Assembly (NCBI GenBank): GCA_017880865.1
Contig: JADGRL010000008.1
Location: 1-64,000, forward strand
DNA from: Gallionella sp.
Lineage (GTDB): Bacteria; Pseudomonadota; Gammaproteobacteria; Burkholderiales; Gallionellaceae
Length of the DNA: 64,000 bases
Direction: 5' to 3'
Below, piece after piece: positions 26,838 through 35,809 of this stretch. Position 1 is the stretch's first letter, and each line of letters begins with the position of its first letter. The position numbers and the translations under genes were made by a program. The notes beneath the pieces were generated by a model, which was not told where the DNA came from, did not search any database, and saw only the letters and a list, made by a program, of their open reading frames with translations.

Positions 26838-27818
26838 TTAAACATCGGTATTGATCTTCTGTATCGCCTCATGTTGCCTCCAACGACGATCAATCCACAT
26901 CGCCAACCCGAGATAAATCGCTCCCCACCACGCCAGCAGATTTCCTTGCCCATGAGCATCAAGACTGGTACCCCACAGCGCTGATAATCCCGCCAGTAGC
27001 ATTAACGCATACTCAGCTATCGCGGTATTTCGATGCCCCCACCCCATTAACATCAAGCGCTGGTAATAGTGACTGTGATGCGCTTGAGCCAGATTTTCTT
27101 TGCCCCCTGCGCGCTTAAACAGCGTTATGGTTGCATCGACTACAAACGGTGAAAACACCAGAATCGGAAACCAGAATGGCCAGCAACCCTGTTGCCACCC
27201 CCATACGCCGAAGGCCGCTGCGAGAAACCCGAGCGGAATGGAACCCGCCTCGCCCAGAAAAATTCTGGCTGGATAAAAATTATGGTATAGGAAACCCAAT
27301 GCCGCCGCGCCGATTGAAAAATTGAGCATGGCAAAAATTTCATTCCCATTCATCAGCCCGACGATTCCATAAAAACTGAAACCGAACAGCGCCATACCAC
27401 CCGCCAGGCCATCCGAGCCATCCATAAAACTATAAAGGTTGGTCATCCACACGATGAACAGCAACACCGGCAAACACCACCACAAGGATACACCTGACCA
27501 TCCAACAACGATCAATGCGGCAACAAAGTGGCCAAGCAACCGCACTTTGGGCGATAAGTGGCGAACATCATCCACCAGTGTCAACACGAACAATCCCAGC
27601 ACAGGCAACACGATCCACCATGGCCATGACTGGATCAGCATCATCCAGCCCGATAGTATTCCGGCCATTAGCGCGATGCCGCCGATACGAGGTATAGGCT
27701 CGGTGCGCAACGAACTATCATCGTGAATATCCTGAATCGTGCCAGTCTTGCTCAAGGTCAGCAGCACGGCCAGTATCAGCGTGACGAAAGCGGAAATGAT
27801 CGGGGCGTAATGGCTCAT
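26838..27818 (-). CDS. MraY/WecA-like polyprenyl-phosphate sugar-1-phosphate transferase
   Basis: A 326-residue polytopic inner-membrane enzyme with about ten hydrophobic segments. It carries the PNPT family's acidic motifs: TLVDDVRHLS near residue 80 and NLYSFMDGSDGLAGG near 130 (the Asp-rich Mg/nucleotide site), with the later basic loop around AGGKENLAQAHHSHYYQRL (the HHxH-like segment). Such enzymes transfer a HexNAc-1-phosphate from UDP to undecaprenyl phosphate and so start a glycan (compare WbpL, WecA). A second, unrelated initiating enzyme lies at 28039, which raises the question of which glycan each one starts. Confidence 0.88.
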   Translation of the reverse strand: MSHYAPIISAFVTLILAVLLTLSKTGTIQDIHDDSSLRTEPIPRIGGIALMAGILSGWMMLIQSWPWWIVLPVLGLFVLTLVDDVRHLSPKVRLLGHFVAALIVVGWSGVSLWWCLPVLLFIVWMTNLYSFMDGSDGLAGGMALFGFSFYGIVGLMNGNEIFAMLNFSIGAAALGFLYHNFYPARIFLGEAGSIPLGFLAAAFGVWGWQQGCWPFWFPILVFSPFVVDATITLFKRAGGKENLAQAHHSHYYQRLMLMGWGHRNTAIAEYALMLLAGLSALWGTSLDAHGQGNLLAWWGAIYLGLAMWIDRRWRQHEAIQKINTDV

Positions 27819-28038
27819 ATGAAGTTCAACGTAATTATGGAATTTTAAAACTTGTCATCTTGACTCTAATGCCAGCCTTGGCTGGGTTGCTTGTGTTCAA
27901 CTTTAGCAAACACGCCACATATACTGCGCACGCCTATAAGCTGATGACGTGGGGGTTTAAAAAATGCTTTATATTGTTCAACAAATTTTCTACGGTCTCG
28001 CCATTTTAATGGCAATTCTTACGTTACATCAATGCCCT

Positions 28039-29436
28039 TCAATAAGCATTTTTTCCAGAGAAACCCCGAAAAAGAGTGAGCCAGAGTATTTTTAAATCTA
28101 GCCACAAAGACCAATTTCGTATGTATTCCAGATCGTATTCGATCCTCTTCTCCATCTTGTCCAGCGTATCCGTTTCACCACGCCAGCCGTTTACCTGTGC
28201 CCACCCTGTAATGCCCGGCTTTACTTTATGGCGCAGCATATAACCATGAATCAGCTTCCGGTATTCTTCATTGTGCGTCACCGCATGAGGACGTGGACCC
28301 ACCAGAGACATGCGCCCCTGCATTACATTTATTAATTGCGGAAATTCATCAAGAGAATGTTTCCTCAAAAATTTTCCAATCCCGGTTATGCGAGGATCAC
28401 TCGGCTTCGCTTGAAAAACATCTACGCCATCTTCACAAACAGACATCGTCCGGAATTTCCATACCTCGACAACTTCGCCGTTTAGACCATAACGCCGTTG
28501 TTTAAAAATTGCCGGCCCCGGAGAAGTCAGTTTTACAGCCACGCCGATTACAACCATCGGAACCAGCGCAATCGCCAGAAACAGTGCGCCCAGAAAATAA
28601 TCCTCCAGTCGTTTAATCCAGCCGTCTACACCTGTGAACGGCGTTTCATACACCATGATTGCCGGTGTTCCATGGAAATTTGTCCATCTGGCACGCAGCA
28701 AATCGGAAACAAACATATCGGGGACGACATATACCGATGCCGTCGTATCCGCGAGCGCGCTGATTAATTTTTCGATACGACGCCCCTCTTGCATCGACAA
28801 TGCGATATATACATAGTCAACATTTCCGTCATGCGCTTCTCGTATCAGGTCCGCCACGGCCCCTTTTAAATATGGTCTGACCTCGTCTGGAACAGACTCA
28901 TTGACTACGTCGTCATAAATACCGAAAGGCAAAATTCCCATCCATGGGGCGTCCCGCGATTTTTCGATCAGGCGCACTCCCTGTGCATTTGCCCCAACGA
29001 TGGCCAGCGTTCGGGTATTTTTTCCTGCACGCCGCATCTCGCGAAGAATTGTACGCGTTAGCATCCGCGTCATAACCAAGCAGGATGGAGTCGCGATAAA
29101 CCACGTTATCACAACCAGCCGTGAAAATTCAGCCGAGGTCTTACTCATGAAGGCAAGCATCACCAACACGACCACCACCATCCCCCACGTCATGATGAGA
29201 TCCGTAATCTCAACGACTATGCCGCCCATTCGCCACGAATCGTATAACCCTTTGGCTTCAGCAAAGAAATAAAAATTAACTACGGCCAGAACTGCAGCAA
29301 GAATATTCTGCTCGTCAATCGCCACGCCATAAAACCGGTGTGAAATCCAAAGAACAACGCAAATCAAACCCGCATCAAGCAAACGTTGAAGCAGGGAAAT
29401 TTCTGAATGGTAAGGCCGCATCAATCCGTCAGACAT
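28039..29436 (-). CDS. WbaP/WcaJ-type undecaprenyl-phosphate sugar phosphotransferase
   Basis: A 465-residue inner-membrane enzyme of the polyprenyl-phosphate hexose-1-P transferase superfamily. There are several N-terminal membrane helices (to about residue 115), a Rossmann-like middle domain (LAIVGANAQGVRL), then a re-entrant helix and the catalytic domain with KLTSPGPAIFKQRRYG, VWKFRTM, KHSLDEFPQLINVMQGRMSLVGPRP and KPGITGWAQVNGWRGET. It would attach the first sugar-1-phosphate (often glucose or galactose) to undecaprenyl phosphate. I use the ATG at 29434-29436, preceded by AAGG; a TTG at 29466 would add ten residues. It is the last gene of the long minus-strand run. Confidence 0.88.
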   Translation of the reverse strand: MSDGLMRPYHSEISLLQRLLDAGLICVVLWISHRFYGVAIDEQNILAAVLAVVNFYFFAEAKGLYDSWRMGGIVVEITDLIMTWGMVVVVLVMLAFMSKTSAEFSRLVVITWFIATPSCLVMTRMLTRTILREMRRAGKNTRTLAIVGANAQGVRLIEKSRDAPWMGILPFGIYDDVVNESVPDEVRPYLKGAVADLIREAHDGNVDYVYIALSMQEGRRIEKLISALADTTASVYVVPDMFVSDLLRARWTNFHGTPAIMVYETPFTGVDGWIKRLEDYFLGALFLAIALVPMVVIGVAVKLTSPGPAIFKQRRYGLNGEVVEVWKFRTMSVCEDGVDVFQAKPSDPRITGIGKFLRKHSLDEFPQLINVMQGRMSLVGPRPHAVTHNEEYRKLIHGYMLRHKVKPGITGWAQVNGWRGETDTLDKMEKRIEYDLEYIRNWSLWLDLKILWLTLFRGFSGKNAY

Positions 29437-29495
29437 AGGGTCAACCTTGAATTTTAACTCTGGCAATAAGCCAACCAGAAATGAATAGTGCCAAC

Positions 29496-30716
29496 TTATT
29501 GGTTGCGCATGGCGAGCAATTGATTTTCAAACCCTTGCAATACGCCCGCTTTATCCCAAGCTTGCGCAGCCTTGCGGGCCTCCACTCCAAGACGTTCTCG
29601 TTCCTGCGGAGCATGCAGGAGCTCAAGCAACCCACGCGCAACCTCTTGGGCATTGCCCGGCTCAACCACAATGCCGCAGGATGATACCATCTTAGCCAGT
29701 TGAGTTCCGGGATGCGCCGTCGCCAACACAGGCCTTCCACTCGCCAACATCCCAAGCACTTTTGATGGCATGACCAAATCGGCCGCATCGGCTCGCTGCG
29801 GCATTAAATGTACATCCGCCAGATTCAGCAATTCGTTCAGCTTTTCCGCTGGTTGTAATGGCAGCCAGCGTACATTGTGCAAACCCGCTCCCATCTGCAT
29901 CAAGCGCTCCCGTGCTGCGCCTGCTCCGCAGAGCACGAACAGCAATCTGGATTCAGCCAGCAAAGACCTTGCTGCCTCCAGCAATATTTCCAGCCCTTGT
30001 TTTTCTCCCATATTCCCTGAATAAAGGACTACGCATTTATTGTCTTCAATACCTAACTCGGCGCGATAACTACTCGCTTTAGGCAAGGGGAAAATTTCGC
30101 GTGCGTCCACCCAGTTAGGCAGTAATAGACTTCTCTCTGGTGCGACCCCTTTGATCAATAGTCGTTCAAGCATATTGTCCGAGATCGTTGAAACCTTGTT
30201 AAAACGTCGCATCAGCCAGGACTCTGCTATAGCGACGATTCGGTGCAACCACGGCGCACGCAAAATTCCCATATCAAACGCAGCATCAATTTCGAAATCC
30301 TGAACATGCAACCAGGCTTTGGCTCCCGACAATTTCGCACACAACCAAGCCAGAGGTGCACAAAACAACGGGGGTTCGATAACGAGAATCACATTGGGGC
30401 GCCAGAATATTTGGCGGACCATGATCGGCATGCTGGACAAAGCGAAACTAGCCAAGTGCAATAAACGCTTCAATCCGGACGGTCGAGCTGGAACCCAAAT
30501 CGGACAACGCCAAATCGAAACCCCTTTTCGCTGCTCCTTGCTGTAATGCCAAGCAACATAGCCATCGTCAACCCGCCATTCAGGATAATAAGGTGGGGCC
30601 GTCACTATGCGCACTTCGTGCCCGGCGGCAACCAGATATTCAGCCATTTCGCTGCTATATTTTCCAATACCGGTGAGTTCTGGCGCGTAATTAATACCAA
30701 CGATCAAGATACGCAT
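29496..30716 (-). CDS. WcaI-family glycosyltransferase (GT4)
   Basis: A 406-residue GT-B enzyme. MRILIVGINYAPELTGIGKYSSEMAEYL is the WcaI-type start, with the APPYYPEWRV segment near residue 40. The C-terminal domain carries VLYSGNMGEKQGLEILLEAA and the donor site ADLVMPSKVLGMLASGRPVLAT. WcaI acts in colanic-acid-type exopolysaccharide synthesis, often together with a WcaJ-type initiating enzyme such as the one 29 bases downstream. The upstream methyltransferase ends two bases before its ATG. Confidence 0.88.
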   Translation of the reverse strand: MRILIVGINYAPELTGIGKYSSEMAEYLVAAGHEVRIVTAPPYYPEWRVDDGYVAWHYSKEQRKGVSIWRCPIWVPARPSGLKRLLHLASFALSSMPIMVRQIFWRPNVILVIEPPLFCAPLAWLCAKLSGAKAWLHVQDFEIDAAFDMGILRAPWLHRIVAIAESWLMRRFNKVSTISDNMLERLLIKGVAPERSLLLPNWVDAREIFPLPKASSYRAELGIEDNKCVVLYSGNMGEKQGLEILLEAARSLLAESRLLFVLCGAGAARERLMQMGAGLHNVRWLPLQPAEKLNELLNLADVHLMPQRADAADLVMPSKVLGMLASGRPVLATAHPGTQLAKMVSSCGIVVEPGNAQEVARGLLELLHAPQERERLGVEARKAAQAWDKAGVLQGFENQLLAMRNQ

Positions 30717-30718
30717 GC

Positions 30719-31681
30719 CTATTTTTTTCGCGCGACTACAACCAGGCAGTCACCCCGCTTGCACAGATTGCCCAAACACAACAAAGGAAAAGCCAGGCCA
30801 CGAATCAGTAAAATCAACAAAGCCATTAATGCCGCCGATCTAAGCTGCTTGGTTGGCTGGCCGGGTTTGGCAAACAATCTAGCGATAATTGAACTTGCAA
30901 CCCATAAAGCCGGGGTCTCCTGTCTAATTGTAGCAATCTCAAATTGAGCCTTTTTTAACACTTCTCTCAGTGTATCCGGAGAGAAGTGCACAATATGAAA
31001 AGGCACATGCCAATTGATCCAGAAATGTCCAAATACTGAACGCAACCAGCTTCGGCTGTTAGGACAGCTTATCCAGACCTGCCCTCCAGAATTAAGTATA
31101 CGTGCCACATGATTGAGCATCTGAGCCGGAGTCAGAGAATGCTCCAGCACATTCGACAGCACGACCACTTCATATTTTTCCGTTGGCTCAAACTGCTCGA
31201 TCAAATCAGAATAAACCACAAAACCTTTTTTTCTTGCCACATCTGCGGCCCGGCTATTCAGCTCCAGCCCTTCCACGGCATAGCCGCTGCCTTGGTAATG
31301 AATCAGGCCACGCCCCTCATTGCACCCCACGTCTAACAAACGCCCCTTGCCGCGTAGTGCATGAAAGGAAATATCACCATCGATCTTCAACCAAAAATTC
31401 CACAACCACGAATTCTGAAATAGCTTGCGAACTTTCACATAAGGACTGGCTGTTTCTGTTTCTTCACCGCCAAAGTTGTAATAAGTTTCATACAACATTT
31501 TCAGCTCGTCACTTGTCGGCAAGGGAACGATTTGCTCCAGGCCGCAGTTGTTACACTGCGCGATCCAATAGGGCGTGGTGATGCCAAATCGCGTGTCGAA
31601 TAACATTTCACTATCTGCCTCAATGGAAGATTTGCAATTCAAACAAAAAGCTGGGGAAGGGCACTTATTACTCATCGGCAT
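30719..31681 (-). CDS. Class I SAM methyltransferase with N-terminal zinc-ribbon-like motif
   Basis: A 320-residue protein. The N-terminus has two CxxC pairs, C13-x2-C16 and C43-x2-C46, spaced like the zinc-binding knuckles of some sugar C-methyltransferases. A Methyltransf_12/25-type domain follows with GRLLDVGCNEGRGLIHY (about residues 118-133) and VVVLSNVLEHSLTP near 178. A hydrophobic segment lies near residues 265-300 (SAALMALLILLIRGLAFPLL), which might tether it to the membrane. It probably modifies a sugar of the growing glycan. Tightly packed between neighbours (gaps of five and two bases). Confidence 0.75.
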   Translation of the reverse strand: MPMSNKCPSPAFCLNCKSSIEADSEMLFDTRFGITTPYWIAQCNNCGLEQIVPLPTSDELKMLYETYYNFGGEETETASPYVKVRKLFQNSWLWNFWLKIDGDISFHALRGKGRLLDVGCNEGRGLIHYQGSGYAVEGLELNSRAADVARKKGFVVYSDLIEQFEPTEKYEVVVLSNVLEHSLTPAQMLNHVARILNSGGQVWISCPNSRSWLRSVFGHFWINWHVPFHIVHFSPDTLREVLKKAQFEIATIRQETPALWVASSIIARLFAKPGQPTKQLRSAALMALLILLIRGLAFPLLCLGNLCKRGDCLVVVARKK

Positions 31682-31686
31682 GCAAT

Positions 31687-32676
31687 CTAATTTTGAATTT
31701 CAGCCGTATCTTGCGGAAAATCGGCGTAGCGCATACCGCCTAATATGCTACGTTTCAAATTCAAGCATCTGCTCAAAAAATCCCTACGTGGCGCAAGAAA
31801 TGTTATCTGGATGCCGGCTTGCTTCAACAATGTGAATTTACTGGACAGGCATAACAGGTATGGTCGGTAAATGGAATCAACTGCATTTCCAACTGCATAA
31901 CCGGAATAGAGCAAAGCTCGACTAGCGGAAATAATCTTGAGCCCGTGAAAATGGTAGAACACCGGGTTTGTTCTCCCGCCGCCCTTTTGTTCAAAATATC
32001 GGACATTCCACGGGGCCAGAGTTTTTTCTTTCTGCTGGAGAATGTGAACCGCTGCATCAAATAAAGTTGGCCACTGATCGAGATATTTTTGATCACCCAG
32101 TTTTCCATCCTCAGGCTTCTCATAACACCACTCCAAGCATCTCTCCTGCCACCAATGCATAACATTTATTGCCGCCTCAGTTCTGCTGAATGTCATGAAT
32201 TGAACACAAAATCGACCGCTTTTACGAGACTTGTCATAACGCGGATCATAAGCGTGTTCGGTAATCAGCACATCTTTGCCGGAATGCTCAAACTCGTCCA
32301 GCAACAACTTTGGATGGTCAAAGAAAAACAAATCCGCATCCAGATAGGTGACACGTTCAACTTGTGCATCACGTTCGAAAACAAATTGTGGGGTAAACGG
32401 CGTGAGGGTCCAGCAATACTCCGCTCGGCTACGCAACGGCTTGACCGCGAGCAAATGCACATCTTCTACCTCATGTAACGGAATCAAACTTACATGGGGC
32501 AACGCCAACCGAATCAAATGCTGCTCCACCAATTCATCCATGCACACAATCCACAAATGGAAAGGTTGGCCTTGGGCCATCAATGAATGGTGCAGAGCCA
32601 AACCCATCGGCAGGTAATTGTTGTCAAATAAAGTTACGAAATGCTCGGCACGCGTTAGCGTTTTATTTGAAGGCAT
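31687..32676 (-). CDS. Family 8-like glycosyltransferase (GT-A)
   Basis: A 329-residue soluble protein. HFVTLFDNNYLPMGLALHHSL opens like GT8/nucleotide-diphospho-sugar transferases ('sDxnY...a...S'). VERVTYLDADLFFFDHPK (D113-A-D115) is the metal-binding DxD, and LGDQKYLDQWPTLF near residue 195 matches the D-Q conserved segment. PVFYHFHGLKI near 240 is the C-terminal His motif. These make a GT8-like or closely related family likely; the donor cannot be read from the sequence. Its start lies inside the end of the upstream aminotransferase (14-base overlap), so translation is coupled. Confidence 0.7.
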   Translation of the reverse strand: MPSNKTLTRAEHFVTLFDNNYLPMGLALHHSLMAQGQPFHLWIVCMDELVEQHLIRLALPHVSLIPLHEVEDVHLLAVKPLRSRAEYCWTLTPFTPQFVFERDAQVERVTYLDADLFFFDHPKLLLDEFEHSGKDVLITEHAYDPRYDKSRKSGRFCVQFMTFSRTEAAINVMHWWQERCLEWCYEKPEDGKLGDQKYLDQWPTLFDAAVHILQQKEKTLAPWNVRYFEQKGGGRTNPVFYHFHGLKIISASRALLYSGYAVGNAVDSIYRPYLLCLSSKFTLLKQAGIQITFLAPRRDFLSRCLNLKRSILGGMRYADFPQDTAEIQN

Positions 32677-33760
32677 TTATCGACTCAATCACTTTTGCAG
32701 CATCTGCATCGCTCATCTGAGGATGACATGGAATGGAAAGGCATTGAGCCGCATGTTGCTCGGCAGATCGCAATCCATTAGGATCGCGATGTAACTCTAT
32801 ACATGGCGGTTGCATATGAATAGGTACCGGATAGTGCACCAGTGTTTGTACACCCGTCTCCTTGAGATGTTGCGCCAAACGATCACGCTGCCGACTCAGC
32901 ACCACAAACAAGTGGTGCACATGACTGTGCGCCTGCATCGGCGCAGCTAACAGCCGCACCGCAGAGTTGGCGATACCCGCATGATACGCACCCGCTATCT
33001 GGCGACGTCGCTCGGTAAAATCCTCCAGCCACTCCAGTCGTGTCAGCAGCAACGCCGCCTGTAATTCATCTAGACGACTATTCAGTCCCAGAGTGGGATG
33101 CTGATAGCGCACGCTTTGCCCATAGTTGCGCAACACTGCTGCCCGTTGCGCAAGTTCTGTGTCTTCGCATATCAAGGCACCGCCATCACCCAACGCACCT
33201 AAATTCTTGGTTGGGTAAAAGCTATATGCGCCAAATATTCCAAAACTCCCAGCCGTTTTCCCATTCCACTGCGCCAAATGCGCTTGTGCGCAATCCTCCA
33301 GCAAGACAATTCCATGTCGCTGACAAAATGCCACCCAACTTTCCATTTCGCGCACTTGCCCATACAGATGAACCAGCAATACCGCTTTGGTTTTCGAGCT
33401 AATGCAGCGCTCCACACTCGCGGGGTCGAGCAATGCGGTGTCTGGATCGATATCTGCCAAAACCGGAATGGCTCCAGCACGAATAATCGCCAACACCGTT
33501 GCAAACGCCGTCATCGGCGTAGTAATGACTTCATCACCCGGACCAATATCAAGGCCACGCAAACCAATCTCGATGGCATCCATACCATTGCCAACGCCTA
33601 CAGCATTAGCCACGCCGCATCGCCTTGCCCAAGCTTGTTCAAAAGTCTGCAATTCATTGCCCAGCACATACCAGCCCGAGCGCAGCACTCTCTCCATTGC
33701 GGTCAATTCAGCAACTCTTAACTCCTCTGGTTCGGCTTTGAAATCATTTATTAAAATCAT
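32663..33760 (-). CDS. DegT/DnrJ/EryC1-family sugar aminotransferase
   Basis: A 365-residue PLP enzyme that would aminate a keto-sugar nucleotide. From the ATG at 33758-33760 the protein starts MILINDFKAEPEELR. The PLP-binding lysine is Lys185 in SFYPTKNLGALGDGG, with EDCAQAH (Asp156) holding the pyridine nitrogen and GNGMDAIEIGLRGL binding phosphate. Similar enzymes make 3-amino (FdtB/QdtB) or 4-amino sugars. It overlaps the upstream SDR gene by ATGA, so the pair probably makes one amino sugar. A longer frame starting at 33847 would add 29 non-homologous residues. Confidence 0.88.
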   Translation of the reverse strand: MILINDFKAEPEELRVAELTAMERVLRSGWYVLGNELQTFEQAWARRCGVANAVGVGNGMDAIEIGLRGLDIGPGDEVITTPMTAFATVLAIIRAGAIPVLADIDPDTALLDPASVERCISSKTKAVLLVHLYGQVREMESWVAFCQRHGIVLLEDCAQAHLAQWNGKTAGSFGIFGAYSFYPTKNLGALGDGGALICEDTELAQRAAVLRNYGQSVRYQHPTLGLNSRLDELQAALLLTRLEWLEDFTERRRQIAGAYHAGIANSAVRLLAAPMQAHSHVHHLFVVLSRQRDRLAQHLKETGVQTLVHYPVPIHMQPPCIELHRDPNGLRSAEQHAAQCLSIPCHPQMSDADAAKVIESINAFK

Positions 33761-34758
33761 GCTGCATCCCAATAATGCTGTTGATTCTTGCCGTAATAGG
33801 CCAAGCTCGCAGCGAACCCCTCCCGCAAATTTACCTTGGGCTGCCAACCCAATTCTGCTTCAATTTTGCTGTAATCGCTGTAATAGTCACCGATGTCAAT
33901 TACCTTGCGTTCTGGAGGAAAAGGCACCACCTCGATCCGGACTCGTGAGTACAACTCTTTGAACATTTGCGCCACGCGCAGAAGATTCACCACTTCACGG
34001 CTTCCGAGGTTATACACCTGACCATCGGCACGCGGATTGAGTGCCGCAAGCAATAACGCATCGACCACATCATCGACATAATTGAAATCACGTAATTGCT
34101 TGCCATCTCCAAACACCTGGATTGGCTTCCCTTCAATGACATTCCTGATCCAAATGCCAAGAAATGTTTGCCTCGCATCCTTCACTCGCATGCCAGGGCC
34201 ATAGGTATTGGTTAGCCGTAGCGCGCAGGCACGTATGCCATAAACGTTGTTGTACAACAGGTGATACCACTCTCCGGCCAGCTTGTTGATGCCGTTGACG
34301 TCCACCGGCCGGATCGGGTGCACCTCGTCCACCGGCAAATATTCTGGTTTGCCATAGAGTTGTCGGGTGCTGGCGAACACGATCTTGACGCCGGGATTGT
34401 GTTGTCGGCACGCCTCCAAAATTGACAATTGTGCCGCAGCATTAATATCGAGATCAGTACGTGGGTCTGTCATCGAATCCAGATGGCTGGTTTGTCCGGC
34501 CAAATTTAACAGGTAATCTTTTCCCTTTACCAAATAAGCCATGGCGAACGGGTCGCGCACATCTGAAATGTTAAGTATTACGCGCTCGCGAATATCGTCA
34601 ATGTTGAACAGGTTGCCGCCATAGACTGGAATCAGGCTATCCACTACCGTCACCTGCGCCCCTAATGTAACCAAACGACGAGCTAGATTGGAGCCGATAA
34701 ATCCCACCCCACCGGTAATCAACACCTGCTTGCCATTAAATGTTTGAAAATCGCTCAC
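33757..34758 (-). CDS. Epimerase/dehydratase-like extended SDR protein lacking the catalytic Tyr
   Basis: A 333-residue nucleotide-sugar SDR. It has the NAD-binding GGVGFIGSN (residues 16-24), the DISDVRD-like loop (ISDVRDP, 64-70), LAGQTSHLDSM near 87, the Ser/Thr of FASTRQLYG (128-136) and LTNTYGPGM. The usual Tyr-x3-Lys reads Asn155-G-I-N-Lys159, so the general-base tyrosine is replaced while the lysine stays. The gene starts with GTG at 34756-34758, preceded by GAGG at good spacing. It is coupled to the DegT aminotransferase. The family call is firm; the reaction is uncertain because of the missing tyrosine. Confidence 0.8.
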   Translation of the reverse strand: MSDFQTFNGKQVLITGGVGFIGSNLARRLVTLGAQVTVVDSLIPVYGGNLFNIDDIRERVILNISDVRDPFAMAYLVKGKDYLLNLAGQTSHLDSMTDPRTDLDINAAAQLSILEACRQHNPGVKIVFASTRQLYGKPEYLPVDEVHPIRPVDVNGINKLAGEWYHLLYNNVYGIRACALRLTNTYGPGMRVKDARQTFLGIWIRNVIEGKPIQVFGDGKQLRDFNYVDDVVDALLLAALNPRADGQVYNLGSREVVNLLRVAQMFKELYSRVRIEVVPFPPERKVIDIGDYYSDYSKIEAELGWQPKVNLREGFAASLAYYGKNQQHYWDAA

Positions 34759-34858
34759 AACATTACCTCTTCACAATATGAGTTGATCATATATAACGAC
34801 TGGATTATTCCATGCTGCGCGCCCAACGATACCAAGGTCTACTGCCTCGCAGATCATA

Positions 34859-35809
34859 TCAACTGCACGCATTATTCTTGCACATAGCTTGCCGAGCTAT
34901 ATATGCCAATTTGCGCATGATCTTTACCGGCACCTGAAGCAACCATATCCGGAAAAGCCTGATGTACTGTCGCCTGGCAAATGAACTCTCCTCGACATCA
35001 ATCAATTCAACCTTGACCGGAATATCCGAAATATCACTCGCAAAGGCATTGGTCGCCGAACAATGAGTTCCACTGCCATCGGTTCCGATATTCAAAACCA
35101 GGCTGCGTCCGGGATAAAGCGTCAGCTTGTCTTTCAGGAAGGCGCTCGCATACCAGCGAATTGCCCATGAATTGTTCTTTCCTTTGATCTGATTTCTGAG
35201 CATCCTGGTATATGGATAGGAGCCGTTGAAATCAAAGCGATGCGTCAATTTTCGTTCAATCAACTCCCTCAATAATACTCTTCCATCCGGCTCGAACAAG
35301 TCCCACCCCCGCTGCCATGTTGCCCAACCCCAGCAATCTGCACCTTTCAAAAAAAAGGTTTCTGGTAGAGCTGTTTTTATTGGGTATTGGTAACCACTTA
35401 TACTAATGACTCGCTCGTCACGCTCATACAATGTCAGCGCATCATTCAGGAACTTGAGAAAATATCGGGAGACAACCATGTCATCTTCGAGAACGATGAT
35501 ACGTCCATGCTCTTGGCAGACGCTAGTAACACCATCGATTATTGATCTCGCCAAGCCGGAATTTTCTGCTCTCTCAATAATCTGTACTGCAGAAAACCCA
35601 TCAATTGTTCTGATGTATTGCCTGACCTCGTTGACCGCTTTCTCATCTGCCGCATTCTTTGGAGCATCGGAAAAAATATAGAGCCAAGTAGATAATGACT
35701 CGCTATTGGCCTGCAGAGCCTCGATAGTTTTTCGCAAATGAACCAGACGATTGTAGACAAACAAAGCCACCGGAGCGTGGTGAACTTTCCCTGACTTTTG
35801 CGTACTCAT
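34859..35809 (-). CDS. Family 2-like glycosyltransferase (GNT-I-like GT-A domain)
   Basis: A 316-residue protein. APVALFVYNRLVHLRKTIEAL and LYIFSDAPKN open a GT-A fold, and IIVLEDDMVVSRYFLKFLNDAL (E108-D109-D110) is the metal-binding EDD site typical of the GNT-I/'sugar transferase' group in bacterial glycan loci. WGWATWQRGW near residue 165 is a further hallmark. I place the start at the ATG at 35807-35809, which overlaps the stop of the upstream FkbM gene as TGATG; a start at 35821 is four codons longer. The donor is unknown. Confidence 0.78.
   Translation of the reverse strand: MSTQKSGKVHHAPVALFVYNRLVHLRKTIEALQANSESLSTWLYIFSDAPKNAADEKAVNEVRQYIRTIDGFSAVQIIERAENSGLARSIIDGVTSVCQEHGRIIVLEDDMVVSRYFLKFLNDALTLYERDERVISISGYQYPIKTALPETFFLKGADCWGWATWQRGWDLFEPDGRVLLRELIERKLTHRFDFNGSYPYTRMLRNQIKGKNNSWAIRWYASAFLKDKLTLYPGRSLVLNIGTDGSGTHCSATNAFASDISDIPVKVELIDVEESSFARRQYIRLFRIWLLQVPVKIMRKLAYIARQAMCKNNACS

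Noticed and set aside
27964-28095. A 43-codon plus-strand frame with a hydrophobic stretch
   Set aside because: No ribosome-binding site, and it overlaps the 3' end of the WbaP-like gene; probably chance.
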